From Lysobacterales bacterium (lineage in GTDB: Bacteria; Pseudomonadota; Gammaproteobacteria; Xanthomonadales; Marinicellaceae), in assembly GCA_027083915.1 (NCBI GenBank), contig JALWML010000012.1, positions 1 through 8,377 on the forward strand: DNA of 8,377 nucleotides, written 5' to 3'. The position numbers and the translations under genes were made by a program. Positions 6,320 through 8,377 of this stretch are shown here, piece after piece. How positions within the stretch are numbered: position 1 is the stretch's first letter; every line of letters begins with the position of its first letter. Below the pieces are notes generated by a model that was not told the origin of the DNA, made no database searches, and saw only the letters and a program-made list of their open reading frames with translations.

Positions 6320-6838
6320 ATGAATTTACACTTAATCCATTACTCTACAGCCTTGTTTATAGTGTTATTGCTACAAGGATGTATTCCCTCTTATCAGGAT
6401 ATTCTGGTCAATTCTGATACTGAACATAAAAAAATCAATCAGGGCATTATTCAGGTGGGTTATAAGAATTCTTCCCCTCTTGCTGGGTTACAAAAAGATA
6501 TTGAGGAGGTTGTTTCTAACCAGTCTTTTTCTGAAATGAGTTATCAGACAATGTTCCTTGAAAATCTGGTTAATCAGTATGGGAGTCATGATGGCCGGTT
6601 TGAGCAGGCAGTTTATTGTGCTTTAGCTATTTCGTATCTAGAGCAGGGTAAACGCTCAGATTTTTTACGTACGGCAGAGCTTTTATCTACCTATCTGACT
6701 GATAAAACATATCTGACACCGGAGATGCAATATGTGATGGATATCTACCAGGTTATGTCAGACACCGGTGTTGAGTATAAAGGTATAGGTCGTGATAAAA
6801 AGATGCAACAAGTAATTAATGATCTGATCCAGTTATAG
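6320..6838 (+). CDS. Outer-membrane-type lipoprotein with TPR-like helices
   Basis: The 172-residue product has a lipoprotein signal peptide: a hydrophobic stretch (10-18) followed by LLQGC with lipidated C21. The residue after it is Ile, not Asp, so by the +2 rule it should go to the outer membrane. The mature part begins with a polar region (to about 70), then helical pairs around 75-145, for example FEQAVYCALAISYLEQGKRSDFL-type spacing at 94-116, which resemble TPR or Sel1-like repeats without matching a consensus firmly. I chose ATG 6320 because AGGAG lies seven bases upstream; an in-frame GTG at 6305 lacks such a site. The protein would give the gene run an outer-membrane foothold, as VirB7-type or pilotin lipoproteins do for secretion machines. 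That role is inference. Confidence 0.82.
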   Translation: MNLHLIHYSTALFIVLLLQGCIPSYQDILVNSDTEHKKINQGIIQVGYKNSSPLAGLQKDIEEVVSNQSFSEMSYQTMFLENLVNQYGSHDGRFEQAVYCALAISYLEQGKRSDFLRTAELLSTYLTDKTYLTPEMQYVMDIYQVMSDTGVEYKGIGRDKKMQQVINDLIQL

Positions 6839-6847
6839 GGGCTTATC

Positions 6848-7144
6848 ATGAAGGACTCAGAAATAGCACTAATAGGACCTTTAGTTATTATGGGAGCTGT
6901 TTTTTTTGCATTCTTTGTATTTTATGTAGTTATGGGTGGGAGGCATAATAGTTTATCTTACAAAACGACTTCTTATAACCCAGCTTATTATAAGGTACGA
7001 AAACGAGTTAATTATGAATCTGACTCACCAAAGCAGGTTGTCACTAAAGCAGTTACTAAACGGGATGTCAAAAATCAAAAGCTTACTATTGCCTCAATTC
7101 TGGATGAAGGTGATAGAGTTCTGGAACAAATTGGAGAGGAATAA
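6848..7144 (+). CDS. Small single-span inner-membrane protein, unknown
   Basis: The 98-residue protein has a short acidic N-terminus (MKDSE), a strong transmembrane helix (about 8-29) and a positively charged segment after it (GGRHN, then VRKRV), so the positive-inside rule puts the tail in the cytoplasm. The tail ends in a predicted helix from IASILDEGDRVLEQI. A cytoplasmic tail next to genes for a stator-like channel and an FtsK-like ATPase makes a coupling or recruiting role plausible. AGGGG lies before the ATG, nine bases after the lipoprotein stop. Its stop codon overlaps the start of the ExbB-like gene by one base (TAATG), so the two are almost certainly translated in concert. No family is recognised. 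Confidence 0.82.
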   Translation: MKDSEIALIGPLVIMGAVFFAFFVFYVVMGGRHNSLSYKTTSYNPAYYKVRKRVNYESDSPKQVVTKAVTKRDVKNQKLTIASILDEGDRVLEQIGEE

Positions 7145-7881
7145 TGAAAACAGCAGTAAAATCAAAAATGAGTTTGCCGGACATACTGATTCTGCTTATG
7201 GCTATAAGTGTTCTATATTACGGGCTTTATGGTTTACAGGATAAGTTGTTGCTCATTTTTTATAGTTTGTGGGATAAGGTCGGTGTGGTAATAGTTGGCC
7301 TGTTGCCTTTAACATTTTTATTGGCCACCATTCCTGTTTACTGGTTGCTAAATCAGGATAAGAATAATACCCATATTATTCTGTTATTACAGATCATAAG
7401 CTTTGCTGCACCATCATTAGGTTTAGAAGGCACTGTCCTGGGAGCAATGGAGGCTACATCAGCTTTTAGTATGCCAAAAGGAGTTGAGCAATTATTAAAC
7501 ACTGTGGTAGAACTGCAAAGGGGGCTGTCAGTTGCTTTACTTAGTACAGCCTGGGGTACATTACTGTCTATTCCCAGTGGCATAATGTTGATTTTGTTAA
7601 AATCAGGCAATAAACCTACTGAAGAATCAGCTTATGAAATAAATAATACTACCACTTCAGAAAATACTAGCAGCAGTATTGAATCTGAAGCGAATACTCA
7701 AACGGTTGAACTTAAAACGCCAAAAAATCGTGATTTAGAAGTATTTATGCCTGCGGGGAAAAGCAATACTAATCCGAATACAGTAAAAGACAATTCACCT
7801 GAAATCACTCCAGATGATGTTATAAATACCTTATCCAGCCTGGGGATACAGGGTGTAAAGCCTATAAAGAGTAATAATTAA
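7144..7881 (+). CDS. ExbB/TolQ/MotA-like proton-channel subunit
   Basis: The 245-residue membrane protein carries the two signature stretches of the MotA/TolQ/ExbB proton-channel family. The first is AAPSLGLEGTVLGAMEA (88-104), matching the APLLGLLGTVWGI pattern. The second is ALLSTAWGTLLSIPSG (131-146), matching AL-ATA-GL-AAIPA. The pore threonines would be T97 and T135. Hydrophobic segments lie at about 13-30, 46-69, 78-90 and 128-152. The pore-side glutamate of ExbB (GIAEAL) is replaced by valine (V130), as in some MotA-like relatives. After the last helix comes a Ser/Thr/Asn-rich cytoplasmic tail (about 155-220) ending in a possible small helix pair, TPDDVINTLSSLGIQG. Such channels form a pentamer around two ExbD-type helices; the gene at 3041 is the obvious partner. 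GGAGAGGA precedes the ATG. The product probably powers the whole assembly. Confidence 0.7.
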   Translation: MKTAVKSKMSLPDILILLMAISVLYYGLYGLQDKLLLIFYSLWDKVGVVIVGLLPLTFLLATIPVYWLLNQDKNNTHIILLLQIISFAAPSLGLEGTVLGAMEATSAFSMPKGVEQLLNTVVELQRGLSVALLSTAWGTLLSIPSGIMLILLKSGNKPTEESAYEINNTTTSENTSSSIESEANTQTVELKTPKNRDLEVFMPAGKSNTNPNTVKDNSPEITPDDVINTLSSLGIQGVKPIKSNN

Positions 7882-7894
7882 AAAGGGTATTCTT

Positions 7895-8377
7895 ATGTGC
7901 CAGCAACAATTTAACTTTCAGATCCCTGATGGGACTAAAATTAAGCAAATTATTGACTTGAAAGATGAAATTGCCTTTTATCTTGGAGTTGATTATGTTG
8001 ATATCAGAAAAAACGGCGATCCCAGAAACTTTACTCTCGAACTGGGACGAGGTAATAGTAATCGAACCTTGTTTGAAGCATTATCTGATTCACCTGAAGG
8101 TGTAGATGATAAGTTGTTAATTAATCCCGGGTTTGATAATAAAGGTGATGATTTCACGCTTGATCTCATACAAGCTCCACATTTATTAATAGGTGGTACT
8201 ACCAGTAGTGGTAAATCAAGTTTATTACATAATCTGATCATCAGTTTGATCAGTCGCTATCATTCTGGCCATGTAAAATTGGCAATGATTGATCCGAAAC
8301 AAGTGGAGTTATCTCTCTATAAAGATATTCCACATCTCTTTGGAAATATCTCATATCAGATGGATGATATAATGTCA
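7895..8377 (+). CDS. FtsK/SpoIIIE-type DNA translocase motor domain, 5' part
   Basis: The frame is open to the window's right edge (161 codons, no stop). It begins at ATG 7895, seven bases behind AAAAGGG and 13 bases after the ExbB-like stop. The layout copies the FtsK alpha and beta motor domains: DLKDEIAFYLGVDYVDIRK (21-39) parallels the LEDEIALALGAKSVRI region; PHLLIGGTTSSGKS (95-108) is the Walker A with K107; AMIDPKQVELSLYKDIPHL (130-148) is the Walker B with D133 and the FtsK-specific DPK-ELS-Y-IPHL signature. These are hexameric ATPases that pump double-stranded DNA. Unlike cell-division FtsK (over 1,300 residues), this one has no N-terminal four-helix membrane domain or linker, so it must be soluble or held by a partner. 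Walker A has GTTSSGKS where FtsK has GTTGSGKS. Conjugal TraB or TcpA-like pumps and type VII EssC are alternatives in the same superfamily. Confidence 0.88.
   Translation, partial: MCQQQFNFQIPDGTKIKQIIDLKDEIAFYLGVDYVDIRKNGDPRNFTLELGRGNSNRTLFEALSDSPEGVDDKLLINPGFDNKGDDFTLDLIQAPHLLIGGTTSSGKSSLLHNLIISLISRYHSGHVKLAMIDPKQVELSLYKDIPHLFGNISYQMDDIMS

Noticed and set aside
6936..7244. 102-codon plus-strand frame across the 6848 and 7144 genes
   Set aside because: It overlaps two genes in another frame and begins in the middle of a transmembrane helix code, with no protein features of its own.
7353..7610. 85-codon minus-strand open frame
   Set aside because: It is antisense to the ExbB-like gene, whose family motifs are clear, and has no convincing start signal.
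3041..7881. Zorya defence system (ZorA/ZorB motor)
   Set aside because: The ExbD-like protein lacks the peptidoglycan-binding domain of ZorB, the ExbB-like protein lacks ZorA's long helical tail, the two genes are not adjacent, and no ZorC/ZorD-type gene is seen.
7993..8241. 82-codon minus-strand open frame
   Set aside because: It is antisense to the FtsK-like Walker A region; the plus-strand coding is certain.
2061..8377. Standard type IV secretion or conjugation operon
   Set aside because: Only the small transglycosylase fits. No VirB4-type ATPase, VirB8, VirB9 or VirB10 motif or pilin is visible, and the ExbB/ExbD-like pair is foreign to such loci. Genes beyond the right edge could still change this.

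Overview
The window looks like chromosomal or element-borne DNA from a Gram-negative bacterium, most likely a low-GC gammaproteobacterium. The grounds are strong AGGAG-type ribosome binding sites, Sec signal peptides, a lipobox protein, and a RelA/SpoT-type gene of proteobacterial style. Species cannot be read from the sequence. No tRNA, rRNA, CRISPR array, transposase or integrase is visible.

Layout. (i) 1-125, minus strand: the first 41 codons of a small cytoplasmic protein, cut by the window edge. (ii) 126-462: a divergent, AT-rich control region. (iii) 463-1917: a short RelA/SpoT homologue with an intact HD hydrolase domain, a synthetase domain missing key catalytic residues, a TGS domain, and no further C-terminal regulatory half. 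(iv) 2061-8377 and beyond: a tightly packed, co-directional run of ten genes. Nine of them carry a signal peptide, lipobox or transmembrane segment; the tenth is the start of a cytoplasmic FtsK/SpoIIIE-type ATPase.

The long run is the interesting part. Only four members are recognisable: an ExbD/TolR-like stator subunit (3041-3460), a lytic transglycosylase (4265-4714), an ExbB/TolQ/MotA-like proton-channel subunit (7144-7881), and an FtsK-like DNA-translocase motor domain without a membrane anchor (7895 onward, partial). Around them are an anchored helical protein, a bitopic protein with a periplasmic domain, two secreted periplasmic proteins, an outer-membrane-type lipoprotein and two small single-span proteins, none of which I recognise. 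Together they would supply an inner-membrane proton-driven motor, periplasmic parts, a peptidoglycan-cutting enzyme, an outer-membrane anchor and a cytoplasmic NTPase. I infer a dedicated envelope-spanning machine, possibly for moving DNA. This is not a standard type IV secretion, Tol-Pal, Ton or Zorya locus as far as the window shows.

A repeated sequence, TTGGCATTTnnnCGnTA, lies 52-79 bases before the start codons of the minus-strand gene, the first gene of the long run and the gene at 5372. A weaker copy lies before the RelA/SpoT homologue. This suggests that the units share a regulator and may belong to one functional island.
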